From assembly GCA_002410065.1 (NCBI GenBank), contig DHQB01000009.1, positions 1-64,000 on the forward strand: DNA of 64,000 bases. The letters run 5' to 3'. The notes under the pieces are model-generated. The model was not told the origin of the DNA, did no database searches, and saw nothing but the letters and a program-made list of their open reading frames with translations. Both the position numbers and the translations under genes were made by a program. Origin of the DNA: Bacteroidales bacterium UBA5349 (lineage in GTDB: Bacteria > Bacteroidota > Bacteroidia > Bacteroidales > Tenuifilaceae). Below, piece by piece: positions 28,019 to 36,678 of this stretch (position 1 is its first letter; every line of letters starts with the position of its first letter).

Positions 28019-28885
28019 ATGGTAAAAGTTTTGGTTACAGGTGCAAATGGACAACTTGGCTCTGAGTTAAAGGCAATCTCTGATCAGTTTAAGGGCTTAC
28101 ATTTTACCTTAGTTGATATTGATGAACTTGATATTTCAAATCAGGGTGAGGTAACTAAGTTTATAGGTAAACTAAAGCCAAATTTTATAATTAATGCAGC
28201 AGCTTATACTGCTGTAGATACTGCTGAAGAGGAGCATGAAGTGGCCTATCGGGTTAATGCTGAAGCGGTAAAATATATTGCAAAAGCTGCAAGTAAGGTT
28301 GATGCAAAACTAATACACATCTCTACCGATTATGTATTCAATGGCCAGTCGTATAAGCCTTATGCTGAGGGCGATGCAACATCGCCCAATTCGGTATACG
28401 GAAAGTCGAAGCTGAAAGGAGAGGAGTACGCCATATCATCAGGTATTGGAATGGTGATAAGAACAGCTTGGCTATATTCTGCTCATGGCAAGAACTTTAT
28501 GAAAACAATACTTGCAAAAAGCAAGAGCGGTAACTTAAGAGTTGTTTTTGATCAGATAGGATCGCCAACTTGGGCCCACGATCTTGCAATGGCAATTCTT
28601 CACATAATAATGCACTCAAAAGAGGTTTTTCACAATGAAATATTTCACTATACAAATGAGGGAGTTTGCAGCTGGTTCGATTTTGCCAAGGCAATACTCA
28701 GTATAAAGGAAAAGGAATGTGAGGTTTCCTCTGTGCTAAGTAGTGAGTTTGTTACCAAGGCCAAACGGCCTCATTATAGCGTACTTAACAAAGGAAAAAT
28801 AAAAAAAACTTTTGGACTTACAATTCCTTACTGGAGAGACAGCCTTAGGGAATGCCTAAACTCAGTATCATTAAACGATCATTAA
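28019..28885 (+). CDS. rfbD: dTDP-4-dehydrorhamnose reductase
   Basis: A 288-residue NAD(P)H-dependent short-chain reductase giving dTDP-L-rhamnose. It has GANGQLGSEL near the N-terminus, INAAAYTAVDTAE, HISTDYVFNG and the catalytic YGKSKLKGEEY. The gene ends 11 bp before the chosen start of the phosphosugar mutase gene. Confidence 0.95.
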   Translation: MVKVLVTGANGQLGSELKAISDQFKGLHFTLVDIDELDISNQGEVTKFIGKLKPNFIINAAAYTAVDTAEEEHEVAYRVNAEAVKYIAKAASKVDAKLIHISTDYVFNGQSYKPYAEGDATSPNSVYGKSKLKGEEYAISSGIGMVIRTAWLYSAHGKNFMKTILAKSKSGNLRVVFDQIGSPTWAHDLAMAILHIIMHSKEVFHNEIFHYTNEGVCSWFDFAKAILSIKEKECEVSSVLSSEFVTKAKRPHYSVLNKGKIKKTFGLTIPYWRDSLRECLNSVSLNDH

Positions 28886-28896
28886 ACCAAATAGCC

Positions 28897-30639
28897 ATGA
28901 GCACACCACAAGTTGATCCGAAAATATTAGCAAGGGCTAAAGAGTGGCTTAAGCCAGAGTATGATAAGGATACTCGTAAAGAAGTTCAATCAATGATTGA
29001 CACAAATCCAAAAGAGTTGGTTGATGCCTTTTACAAGGATTTGGAGTTTGGCACCGGTGGATTAAGGGGTATAATGGGCTCGGGAACTAACCGGATGAAT
29101 CGGTATACTTTAGGGAATGCTACTCAAGGACTAGCAAATTATTTATTGAAAGAATTTAAAAACCTTCCGGAAATTAGGGTGGCAATTGCATTCGACTCGC
29201 GTAACAAAAGCATGAAGTTTGCTGAAATTGCTGCACAAATATTATCTGCCAATGGAATAATTGTATACCTTTTTGAGGCATTAAGGCCAACTCCACAACT
29301 TAGCTTTGCCATTAGAACGTTTAAGTGCCAAAGCGGAATTGTAATTACGGCGTCGCATAACCCTAAAGAATACAATGGCTACAAGGTTTATTGGGATGAT
29401 GGCGCACAGATAGTTCCACCACACGACAAGAATATAATTCAGGAGGTAAAAAAGATTTCATCCGTAAGCGAAGTCAAATTTGCAGGGAATAAGAATTTGA
29501 TTAAAATTATTGGTTCAGAGATAGATGAGATATACGTTAACACATTAGCATCATTGTCTTTATCTCCTGAAATAAACCAAAAGTACAAGGATTTGAAAAT
29601 AGTTTATACTCCAATTCATGGAACTGGGGTAAAACTGGTGCCAAAAACTTTGCATAAGTTCGGATTCGAAAAGGTACACACCGTTCCGAAGCAAAATATT
29701 GTAGATGGCAACTTTCCTACTGTAGTATCCCCAAATCCAGAGGAGCCTGCTGCCCTTAAGTTAGCCCTTGCTAAGGCAAAGAAAATAGATGCTGATATAG
29801 TTATGGCAACCGATCCCGATGGGGATAGGGTAGGAATAGGCGTTAAGGATTTAAAGGGAAACTTCAAACTCCTTAATGGCAATCAAGCAGCAACTCTATT
29901 GATATATTACCTTTTAACCAAATGGAAAGAAAAAGGTAAACTGAAAGGCAACGAGTACATTGTTAAAACAATTGTTACCACTGATTTACTTGCAGATATT
30001 GCCAAAGCGTATGGTGTTGAATGTTTCGAGGTATTAACTGGATTTAAATATATAGCCGAAATTATAAGGGAGCTAGAGGGACAGAAAACCTTTATTGGAG
30101 GAGGAGAGGAGAGCTACGGTTATTTAGTGGGTACGTTTGCTAGGGATAAGGATGCAATTTTAGCCTGTGCAATGTTTTCTGAGATTACAGCTTGGGCTAA
30201 GGACCAGAAAAAGAGTCTTTATCAGCTACTTATTGAGATATACGTTCGTTTTGGGTTTTATAAGGAGAGCCTTATCTCAATTACCAAAAAAGGTAAAGAA
30301 GGTGCTGATGCCATTAAGGCCATGATGGTTGGTTTTCAGAACAATCCCCCAAAGTCTTTGGCCGGCTCAAGGGTTATGCTGGTTCACGATTATTCGCAAC
30401 AGCAGACCAAAAATCTTATTGATGGAAAAATATCACCAATAAAATTACCTAAATCGGATGTTATTCAGCTAATTACTGAGGATGGTACTCGAATATCAGT
30501 GAGGCCATCCGGAACAGAACCCAAAATAAAATTCTACTTTGGGGTTAAGGGGCAGCTGAAAAAGGCCTCAGATTTTGATTCTATTAATAAGCAGCTCGAC
30601 GATAAAATTGAGGGTATAATCAAAGAGATGGGCCTTTAG
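28897..30639 (+). CDS. Phosphoglucomutase/phosphomannomutase (phospho-sugar mutase)
   Basis: A 580-residue alpha-D-phosphohexomutase interconverting hexose 6- and 1-phosphates, which would supply glucose-1-phosphate for the upstream nucleotide-sugar enzymes. The phosphoserine is Ser153 in ITASHNPKEYNGYK. The metal loop is DPDGDRVGIG, the sugar loop GGGEESYGY and the phosphate-binding end RPSGTEPKIKFY. The start at 28897 (MSTPQVD) is chosen over 28852, which would overlap rfbD. Specificity for glucose or mannose cannot be told from sequence. Confidence 0.93.
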   Translation: MSTPQVDPKILARAKEWLKPEYDKDTRKEVQSMIDTNPKELVDAFYKDLEFGTGGLRGIMGSGTNRMNRYTLGNATQGLANYLLKEFKNLPEIRVAIAFDSRNKSMKFAEIAAQILSANGIIVYLFEALRPTPQLSFAIRTFKCQSGIVITASHNPKEYNGYKVYWDDGAQIVPPHDKNIIQEVKKISSVSEVKFAGNKNLIKIIGSEIDEIYVNTLASLSLSPEINQKYKDLKIVYTPIHGTGVKLVPKTLHKFGFEKVHTVPKQNIVDGNFPTVVSPNPEEPAALKLALAKAKKIDADIVMATDPDGDRVGIGVKDLKGNFKLLNGNQAATLLIYYLLTKWKEKGKLKGNEYIVKTIVTTDLLADIAKAYGVECFEVLTGFKYIAEIIRELEGQKTFIGGGEESYGYLVGTFARDKDAILACAMFSEITAWAKDQKKSLYQLLIEIYVRFGFYKESLISITKKGKEGADAIKAMMVGFQNNPPKSLAGSRVMLVHDYSQQQTKNLIDGKISPIKLPKSDVIQLITEDGTRISVRPSGTEPKIKFYFGVKGQLKKASDFDSINKQLDDKIEGIIKEMGL

Positions 30640-30677
30640 TTATATGATTATCCGTATTAATGCTAAAAATACTATTA

Positions 30678-30787
30678 CGTCATTGCGATACCGACGTTTT
30701 GTGTTGGGAGAAGCAATCTGTCTATGCTTAAGAAGTTTCTCCCCAAAATAGATTGCTTCATCGCAAAAAGCGCTCTTCGCAATGACG
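30678..30787. repeat. REP-like palindromic element
   Basis: A 110-bp non-coding unit with nested inverted repeats. The outer arms are CGTCATTGCGA (30678-30688) and TCGCAATGACG (30777-30787). The inner arms are GAAGCAATCT (30710-30719) and AGATTGCTTC (30750-30759), plus GGGAGAA/TTCTCCC. The arms resemble dispersed palindromes I recall from many bacterial genomes. It sits between the mutase and yjbQ genes and could fold into a long stem in RNA. No second copy is in this window. Confidence 0.75.
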
Positions 30788-30896
30788 GGGTGCCATATAT
30801 TTCTCACCATTTTTTTCCTTTAGGAATATAAACGGTTAGGCATAAATAATAATACAGAGGCATTAAGCCATTGGGAATGTCTTAATAATTTTAGCT

Positions 30897-31313
30897 ATGA
30901 AGAATTATCGCAAAGAACTTTGGTTTGATATTAAAAAGAGGAGGGAGTTTATCAATATAACTCCTGATGTTAAGAGGTGTATACACGAAAGTGGAGTGCA
31001 AGAGGGTTTGGTTTTGGTAAATGCAATGCATATTACCGCCAGTGTATTTATAAACGATGATGAATCGGGGCTTCATCACGATTTTGAGGTTTGGTTAGAG
31101 AAACTTGCCCCCGAAAAGCCCTATTCGCAATACAAACACAATAGTTTTGAGGACAATGCCGATGGGCATTTAAAGCGAACCATAATGGGGCGCGAGGTGG
31201 TAGTTGCAATTACAGAAGGGAAACTCGATTTTGGACCTTGGGAACAAATTTTTTATGGTGAATTTGATGGAAAAAGGAAGAAACGGGTATTGGTGAAGAT
31301 TATTGGGGATTAG
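30897..31313 (+). CDS. YjbQ-family protein (UPF0047)
   Basis: A 138-residue small cytosolic protein of the UPF0047/YjbQ family, for which a weak thiamine-phosphate synthase activity has been reported. Conserved features seen here are a His-rich block (GLHHDFEVWLEKL), HLKRTIMGREVVVAI and the closing LDFGPWEQIFYGEFDGKRKKRV. Length is normal. Its stop codon overlaps that of the convergent TatD-like gene by 4 bp. Confidence 0.9.
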   Translation: MKNYRKELWFDIKKRREFINITPDVKRCIHESGVQEGLVLVNAMHITASVFINDDESGLHHDFEVWLEKLAPEKPYSQYKHNSFEDNADGHLKRTIMGREVVVAITEGKLDFGPWEQIFYGEFDGKRKKRVLVKIIGD

Positions 31314-31987
31314 CTTCTTATTAAAATCTGTTTACCAAAAAACAAAGCAAAGTTTTTGTATAGCTGCTCGGCAATAGTGCTTAGGCTTTGCTTTAAAAGG
31401 CTTGAACCCTCATTGAAAATGCTTTCAATGCTGATGTTTGAATCGTCTGTCTCGAAGAATAGCTTATCGAGGGGAAGTTGACCTATGCTTGAACGAATTT
31501 TAGAGTTGCTTCTCAGTAATGTAGGCCCAACTGAAAGATAGAAGCCTGCATCAACAAGTTGCTCGGCTAATTGAAAGTTTCCGTTAAACCCATGAACAGC
31601 CCAAGGGATATCATCTGAAAAAGTTTTTTTTATTTCCAGTAGTTCATTCCAAGCCTTAACACAATGAACAACAACAGGTTTTTGTACTTTATAGGCCAAG
31701 GATATTTGCTTAATAAGAATTTCTCTCTGAATTTCCAGACTGCCTCCACGTAATTTATCCAACCCAACCTCACCTAGTCCAATTATAGAGTCAAGCTTAA
31801 GACACCCTTGGATTTTTTTAATGAAATCTTGTAGATTTAACCTATCACTTTCCCATGGATGCAGCCCAATAGTGTATAAGCCAGATTGCCCTATTTGATT
31901 CTCCTTTGCCACATCAAGGCTTTTAACTGCTATGATTTTGCTATTGTTGCAGGTTGCTGAGTGGGTATGGAAATCAACTAATACCAT
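31310..31987 (-). CDS. TatD-family metal-dependent hydrolase
   Basis: A 225-residue TIM-barrel amidohydrolase-like protein, shorter than classical TatD (about 260). It keeps the metal-ligand motifs VDFHTHS (His7/His9), LGEVGLDK, VVHCVKAWNE and FFETDDSN. TatD enzymes are DNA 3' exonucleases or deoxyribonucleases, but activity here is inferred. It is the last gene of a four-gene minus-strand operon, 16 bp after the PLP enzyme. Confidence 0.85.
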   Translation of the reverse strand: MVLVDFHTHSATCNNSKIIAVKSLDVAKENQIGQSGLYTIGLHPWESDRLNLQDFIKKIQGCLKLDSIIGLGEVGLDKLRGGSLEIQREILIKQISLAYKVQKPVVVHCVKAWNELLEIKKTFSDDIPWAVHGFNGNFQLAEQLVDAGFYLSVGPTLLRSNSKIRSSIGQLPLDKLFFETDDSNISIESIFNEGSSLLKQSLSTIAEQLYKNFALFFGKQILIRS

Positions 31988-32003
31988 TTGATTATCAACA
32001 AAA

Positions 32004-33104
32004 TTATTTACAGTGATTCATCATTGAAATAAAGCCTTTTCCCTGTACCCAAAATTCTCCCATTTTATCGGCAGTAAGGCAAGAGTGAGGAGGAAGCACC
32101 GCTATTAAATCGCCTTCTTTTAATGTTCTAATTGCTTCGCAATTCTGGGCTCTCACAAGGCCGTGCTCCTGCGATATTGATTCGAGGTACATCCCCTCAA
32201 TAGGCTTTGTCCATGTATAATCGGGGTTGATTTTGCAAACTGCACCAAACGATTTATTACCTTGGTTATCAACATAAAAATCCTTTGTTAGATGTACTGC
32301 ACCACCCCAAATAATTGCCTGAGAGCGCTCAGGGTAAACTGCAACAACAGGACAAATCAAGGCAATGGCAATATTGCTTGTAGAGCAAATTCCGTTTGAG
32401 GCCTGTTGCATATCGAAAAATGCATAATTGCCAGGTCGTAACTCATCAATTCCATCAAACTGGTTACAAGCGCAGCTTGTTGGTGTATCGCCATAGGATA
32501 TTTTAAGGTTAGGAAACTGCTCTATGTAGTTCTTTTTTAACCTATTCAGCTTACCTGTGGCCTCAGAGTTAATCTGCTCAATTCTGTTTAGCTGATTATT
32601 GTATGAGTGACCAGCATGGCTTAAAAAGCCATAAAATTTGGTATTTGGGTTTGATTGGATTACTTCGATAGTTTTATTAACTGTTTCTATGTCTTCAATC
32701 TGTAACCCAGACCTGTATTGTCCCGTGTCAATTTCAATATAAACCTCAACGTGGGTTTCTATACTTTTACTAAGGAGTTTAGCATTACCAATGGATGAGA
32801 CTAAAACCTGAAGATTAATGCTCTTTGCTAGTGCATTGATCTCTTCCGCTTGCTGATGGACATAAGGAAATGCAATGGTTATATCGATCCAACCATCCGA
32901 TGCAAAATATTGCGCCATTGGAACAGACGAAACAGCTATTTTTCCTATTCCATAATCCCTAAACCATTTGCCAACCTCAATACTTTGGTGTGTTTTAAAA
33001 TGAGGGCGAAGCTCAATTCCAAGTTTACGGGCTTTAGCCAACATAAATTCAATATTAGCCCTGCAAATCCTCTCATTTAGAATTAATGTAGGTTTAGTAA
33101 ACAT
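32004..33104 (-). CDS. D-threonine aldolase/D-serine dehydratase-type PLP enzyme
   Basis: A 366-residue alanine-racemase-fold PLP enzyme. The PLP-binding Lys is K37 in RPHFKTHQS, with a TIM barrel up to about 240. The C-terminal domain ends with the HxC metal motif in LPPHSCLTADKM, characteristic of the D-threonine aldolase and DSD1 D-serine dehydratase family. It would cleave or deaminate a D-hydroxy-amino acid; substrate unknown. It lies 28 bp after the metallo-hydrolase gene in the operon. Confidence 0.85.
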   Translation of the reverse strand: MFTKPTLILNERICRANIEFMLAKARKLGIELRPHFKTHQSIEVGKWFRDYGIGKIAVSSVPMAQYFASDGWIDITIAFPYVHQQAEEINALAKSINLQVLVSSIGNAKLLSKSIETHVEVYIEIDTGQYRSGLQIEDIETVNKTIEVIQSNPNTKFYGFLSHAGHSYNNQLNRIEQINSEATGKLNRLKKNYIEQFPNLKISYGDTPTSCACNQFDGIDELRPGNYAFFDMQQASNGICSTSNIAIALICPVVAVYPERSQAIIWGGAVHLTKDFYVDNQGNKSFGAVCKINPDYTWTKPIEGMYLESISQEHGLVRAQNCEAIRTLKEGDLIAVLPPHSCLTADKMGEFWVQGKGFISMMNHCK

Positions 33105-33132
33105 ATGAATATGGGGGTATAGGGTTTATAGA

Positions 33133-33894
33133 CTATAAATCAATAGAAAGACCATCGTATGCAAGACAAACATTTTCAGGTAATTCCTTTTGAACATCCT
33201 TAGATAGTCCCATTTGGTGACTTATGTGAGTTATATATGCCTTACGGGGACTTAGCTCAGCAATAAGTTTAAGCGCTTCGGGTAGAGAGAAATGGGAAAT
33301 ATGTTTTTGCTTTCTAAGGGCATTAATAACTAGATACTGAGTGCCAACCATCTTTTCCTTCTCTTCCTCCGATATAAAGTTAGCATCGGTTATGTAGGTT
33401 AGATTATCGATTCTAAAGCCATATACGGGCATCTTAAAATGGAACGCCCTAATGGGGATAATTCTTAAATCATTTATTAGGAAAGGTAATCCATCAATGC
33501 TATGGAGTATAATTTCTGGTGCTCCAGGATACTTATTTTCAGCAAAAATATATGAAAAGTCGCATTGCAGAGCTTTTTGAACACGTTCCTCAGCCCATAT
33601 ATCCATTGGTCGTTTGTTCACAAAGTTGAATGCCCTAACATCATCGATACCTGCAATATGGTCGCGATGCTCGTGGGTTAAAAGGATTGAATCGAGGTTT
33701 TTAACTTTGGCATTCAGCATTTGCTGTCTAAAGTCAGGGCCAGCATCAACAAGTATAGAACTTTCGTTATGCTCAATTAGCACAGATGTTCTAAGCCGGT
33801 GGTCATGTATATCGCGCGACTGGCAAACTGGGCAATTACATGCAATAACAGGTACGCCCTGTGAGGTTCCGGTTCCAAGAAAAGTAAGCTTCAC
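33133..33894 (-). CDS. MBL-fold metallo-hydrolase, PhnP-like
   Basis: A 253-residue metallo-beta-lactamase-fold phosphodiesterase-like protein. It starts with LGTGTSQGVPVIACNCPVCQS, whose Cys pairs match the structural zinc site of PhnP-type proteins. THEHRDHIAG is the catalytic metal motif, and the late HISH supplies further ligands. PhnP hydrolyses cyclic ribose phosphates in phosphonate breakdown, but no phosphonate genes are nearby, so the substrate is uncertain. Second gene of the operon. Confidence 0.85.
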   Translation of the reverse strand: MKLTFLGTGTSQGVPVIACNCPVCQSRDIHDHRLRTSVLIEHNESSILVDAGPDFRQQMLNAKVKNLDSILLTHEHRDHIAGIDDVRAFNFVNKRPMDIWAEERVQKALQCDFSYIFAENKYPGAPEIILHSIDGLPFLINDLRIIPIRAFHFKMPVYGFRIDNLTYITDANFISEEEKEKMVGTQYLVINALRKQKHISHFSLPEALKLIAELSPRKAYITHISHQMGLSKDVQKELPENVCLAYDGLSIDL

Positions 33895-33923
33895 TTTAGA
33901 AAGTTGAAATGGTTTAAGTAAAA

Positions 33924-34838
33924 CTATGACTTGCTACTACTTGTTTTCAAAGATAAAAAAATAAGGTATAATAACACTACAATTGCTAGAATAGCAGAAG
34001 GTATTGCCGCCTCTTTGCCAAAGAGAGTGAGTGCTGTAAATACTGAGAAACCTGAGCTTTTAATGGTAGTAAGCATTTGCTGGGTGATGGCTAACTCTGA
34101 AGATAATTTTAAACTTTTGGCAATTCTACTGTAAACAAAACCTAAACCAAAGGTACCAACGGCTATGGTTATAACCACCAATAGTAACGTATTTGGTTTG
34201 GTAAAAAAAACTTCGCGATTAATCCCAACAGCAACAAATATGAGGAGGGCAAAACCCCAGTCAACAATTTTTCCTCTAACTTTTTGTACTAATGGAAAAA
34301 TGGCTTTCATTCGGAGGATTTGAGCCAATATCATTGGAATTATAACAAGTTGCACCATGGTTAAAAAAAGGTCGTATGGTCTTATACCCTGATTTTTGGC
34401 AAATATTTCAACCAATACCGGTGCAACAACTATTGAAGAGATAAAAGCACCTGTTAGGGCAACAATTGCATACTCAACATTTCCCTTAAGAATGTAGGAA
34501 AACGGTATAATCGCAACACCGGGAGGGGCTGCAACAATTACCACAAAACCATAAAACAATTCTTTGCTTGGCATAAGCCACCATGCAATGGGCAAAAGTA
34601 CTGCTCCAAATACAAGGTAGTTTAAAATAAAACCCATCAACAGCGTTTTGCCAATTTTTTTAGGATTATTAAGCAGAAGCAGGTTTAGACCAGTCATTGA
34701 AAAGGTCATTGTTAAACCTATTATGTAAATATTATAATCCTTAATTAGTGGTGCATAATCGCCAAAAATAAGCCCTGCGAATACCGCTAAAACAAGAATG
34801 GCGTTACGGTTAAAGAAGATATTTTTTATTAATCCCAT
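33924..34838 (-). CDS. Bile acid:sodium symporter-family (SBF-like) transporter
   Basis: A 304-residue inner-membrane protein with about nine hydrophobic helices throughout. FSMTGLNLLLLN, VIVAAPPGVAIIPFSYILKGN and LTTIKSSGFSVFTAL resemble the core of the BASS/SBF and AEC fold. The substrate is unknown; many bacterial members carry organic anions. It is the first gene of the operon with the metallo-hydrolase (29 bp gap). Promoter element at 34858-34865. Confidence 0.72.
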   Translation of the reverse strand: MGLIKNIFFNRNAILVLAVFAGLIFGDYAPLIKDYNIYIIGLTMTFSMTGLNLLLLNNPKKIGKTLLMGFILNYLVFGAVLLPIAWWLMPSKELFYGFVVIVAAPPGVAIIPFSYILKGNVEYAIVALTGAFISSIVVAPVLVEIFAKNQGIRPYDLFLTMVQLVIIPMILAQILRMKAIFPLVQKVRGKIVDWGFALLIFVAVGINREVFFTKPNTLLLVVITIAVGTFGLGFVYSRIAKSLKLSSELAITQQMLTTIKSSGFSVFTALTLFGKEAAIPSAILAIVVLLYLIFLSLKTSSSKS

Positions 34839-34857
34839 TTCTTTTCAATTATTCATT

Positions 34858-34865
34858 CAAATATA
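34858..34865 (-). promoter_or_regulatory. Promoter -7 element for the SBF-to-TatD operon
   Basis: The minus strand reads TATATTTG, exact TAnnTTTG, 19 bp upstream of the transporter start. It would drive four closely spaced genes down to 31310. Confidence 0.45.
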
Positions 34866-34940
34866 GCACTTAATGCTAAAAAGTATGGATATGATCTCTT
34901 GTATTATACTGCTGAACTTTTTTTATCTTTATCAAAAAAA

Positions 34941-35648
34941 ATGGCTGGTACACTTTACCTAATACCCACAACACTTGGTAGCGATAGATGGCAAGATGTT
35001 ATTCCTCAATACGTTTCAAGTATTGCTAGGGATACAAGGCACTTTGTGGTTGAGGACATTAGAACCGCAAGACGTTATTTGTCGCGATTAGAAATGCCTG
35101 TTCCCATAAGTGAACTCCATTTTGAGCTGCTGAATGAACACTCAACCCAGCCTGAAGTTCACAAATTGCTTTTACCCTTACTGGATGGTTTGTCAGTTGG
35201 CTTGATATCTGAAGCAGGTGTTCCTGCTGTTGCTGATCCTGGTGCATCACTTGTTGCGCTTGCCCATAAGCATGGTATTAAGGTGGTTCCTTTAGCTGGA
35301 CCAAGCAGCATTATAATGGCTCTTATGGCAAGCGGATTTAATGGGCAAAACTTTGCATTTGTTGGCTATCTCCCTATAAAAAGCAACGAACGAGAGCATC
35401 GAATTGTTCAGCTTGAGCAGCGGTCGCGAGACGAGAATCAATCACAACTTTTTATTGAGGCACCCTATCGGAATAATCAACTTTTAAGCAGTCTAGTAAC
35501 TACGCTTAAGCCTGAAACATTACTTCATATTTCGTGCGACTTAACTCTACCTACTGAACTAACGCTTTCGCAAAGTGTAAAGGAGTGGAAAAGGAAAATG
35601 CCCGATCTGCATAAGCGACCGAGCATTTTTGGAATACATTCAGCATAG
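34941..35648 (+). CDS. Tetrapyrrole-methylase-fold SAM-dependent methyltransferase (RsmI-like)
   Basis: A 235-residue SAM-dependent methylase of the fold used by RsmI, the 16S rRNA ribose methyltransferase. LISEAGVPAVADPGASLV and PLAGPSSIIMALMASG match the RsmI loops. It lacks part of the usual C-terminal extension (RsmI is about 285 residues), so it is an RsmI-like paralogue common in Bacteroidota and its target is not certain. The start MAGTLYLIPTTLG at 34941 is preferred to a frame opening at 34899. Confidence 0.85.
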   Translation: MAGTLYLIPTTLGSDRWQDVIPQYVSSIARDTRHFVVEDIRTARRYLSRLEMPVPISELHFELLNEHSTQPEVHKLLLPLLDGLSVGLISEAGVPAVADPGASLVALAHKHGIKVVPLAGPSSIIMALMASGFNGQNFAFVGYLPIKSNEREHRIVQLEQRSRDENQSQLFIEAPYRNNQLLSSLVTTLKPETLLHISCDLTLPTELTLSQSVKEWKRKMPDLHKRPSIFGIHSA

Positions 35649-35655
35649 CCAGCAA

Positions 35656-36678
35656 TTATTCATTGCTAACAATAGTATTGGTTTTTTTCAGAACCCTTAA
35701 ATCAAATATTAGTGGAGTGTAGGGATGTATTGTTGATGAACCACTTACACCATATGCAAATTCACTTGGAATTAGGATTTTTACATTGGTAGAAGTTTGT
35801 AAGTTTTTTAGGGCTAATGAGAAACCCGGAATAAAGTCACTGCTACCAACCTTAACGCTAATTGGTTCATATTTTTTTTGTGTCTCACTTTGTATGTCGT
35901 AAATATCATTCTCTTTGGCAACCTCAATTATATTGGTATCAAATACAAAGCCGTCAACAAAAGAACCACTATAGTATAGATTAACTGTTTCTCCTTCACT
36001 AATACTATCGCGTCGTTCTGCAGCATAATCATTGTCTGTGGTATTTTCAAGGAAATAAACTCCATCAACTAAAGCATCTTCAATAACTAGTTCAGGATAG
36101 TTCTCACTAATATATTCTTCAATTAGCTGCTGCTCATATTCCTTTGGGTCAGCGATTACTTTTTTAAGCTCAACATCAAAAATAAGAGAAGAATAGGGGT
36201 GTAAACCTTGATAACTCCTACTACCATATGCTAACTTTGAAGGCATAATGAATCTTGCAATTCCACCTTCTTTCAAGTGGGTTAAACCCTCTTGTAAGCC
36301 CTTGATCATAGTTGCTGCCGAAGGATTATACTGTTTATAAGTTGGAGCATAGTGAATGCGGGCGGAGTAAAGTTCATGAAGTTTTGCTGTGCTTTTAATG
36401 GTTGTTTCAAAAACATAATCGTCTAGACTACGACCTGTATAATCAAAAAGCAAAAAATCATCTTCGCTAGGTGTTGTTCCAGTACCCTCCTGCTCAATAA
36501 TAAGGTACAGACCCGACGCAGTAGGTTCAGCATTAGGGTAGTGAATGCTCATATATGCTTGTAACCTTAAAAGTTCATCAGATTCACTCTCGTCAATCAC
36601 TTTCTCACATGAAGAAAGGGCAATAATTCCTAAAACAGCTAAAGGCAAAAAAAGGTACTTTCTCATCTTCTTATTCAT
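35656..36678 (-). CDS. Lipoprotein with two FKBP-type peptidyl-prolyl isomerase domains
   Basis: A 340-residue envelope lipoprotein (lipobox ALSSC, Cys24). It has two FKBP-like domains: about 70-160 (YTGRSLDDYVFETT to GLHPYSSLIFDVEL) and about 225-330 (YYSGSFVDGFVFDTN to IHPYTPLIFDLRVL). FKBPs accelerate proline isomerisation during protein folding. Several aromatic pocket positions differ from canonical FKBP, so activity is uncertain. It is the last of four consecutive FKBP lipoprotein genes; its start touches the preceding stop by 1 bp. Confidence 0.88.
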   Translation of the reverse strand: MNKKMRKYLFLPLAVLGIIALSSCEKVIDESESDELLRLQAYMSIHYPNAEPTASGLYLIIEQEGTGTTPSEDDFLLFDYTGRSLDDYVFETTIKSTAKLHELYSARIHYAPTYKQYNPSAATMIKGLQEGLTHLKEGGIARFIMPSKLAYGSRSYQGLHPYSSLIFDVELKKVIADPKEYEQQLIEEYISENYPELVIEDALVDGVYFLENTTDNDYAAERRDSISEGETVNLYYSGSFVDGFVFDTNIIEVAKENDIYDIQSETQKKYEPISVKVGSSDFIPGFSLALKNLQTSTNVKILIPSEFAYGVSGSSTIHPYTPLIFDLRVLKKTNTIVSNE

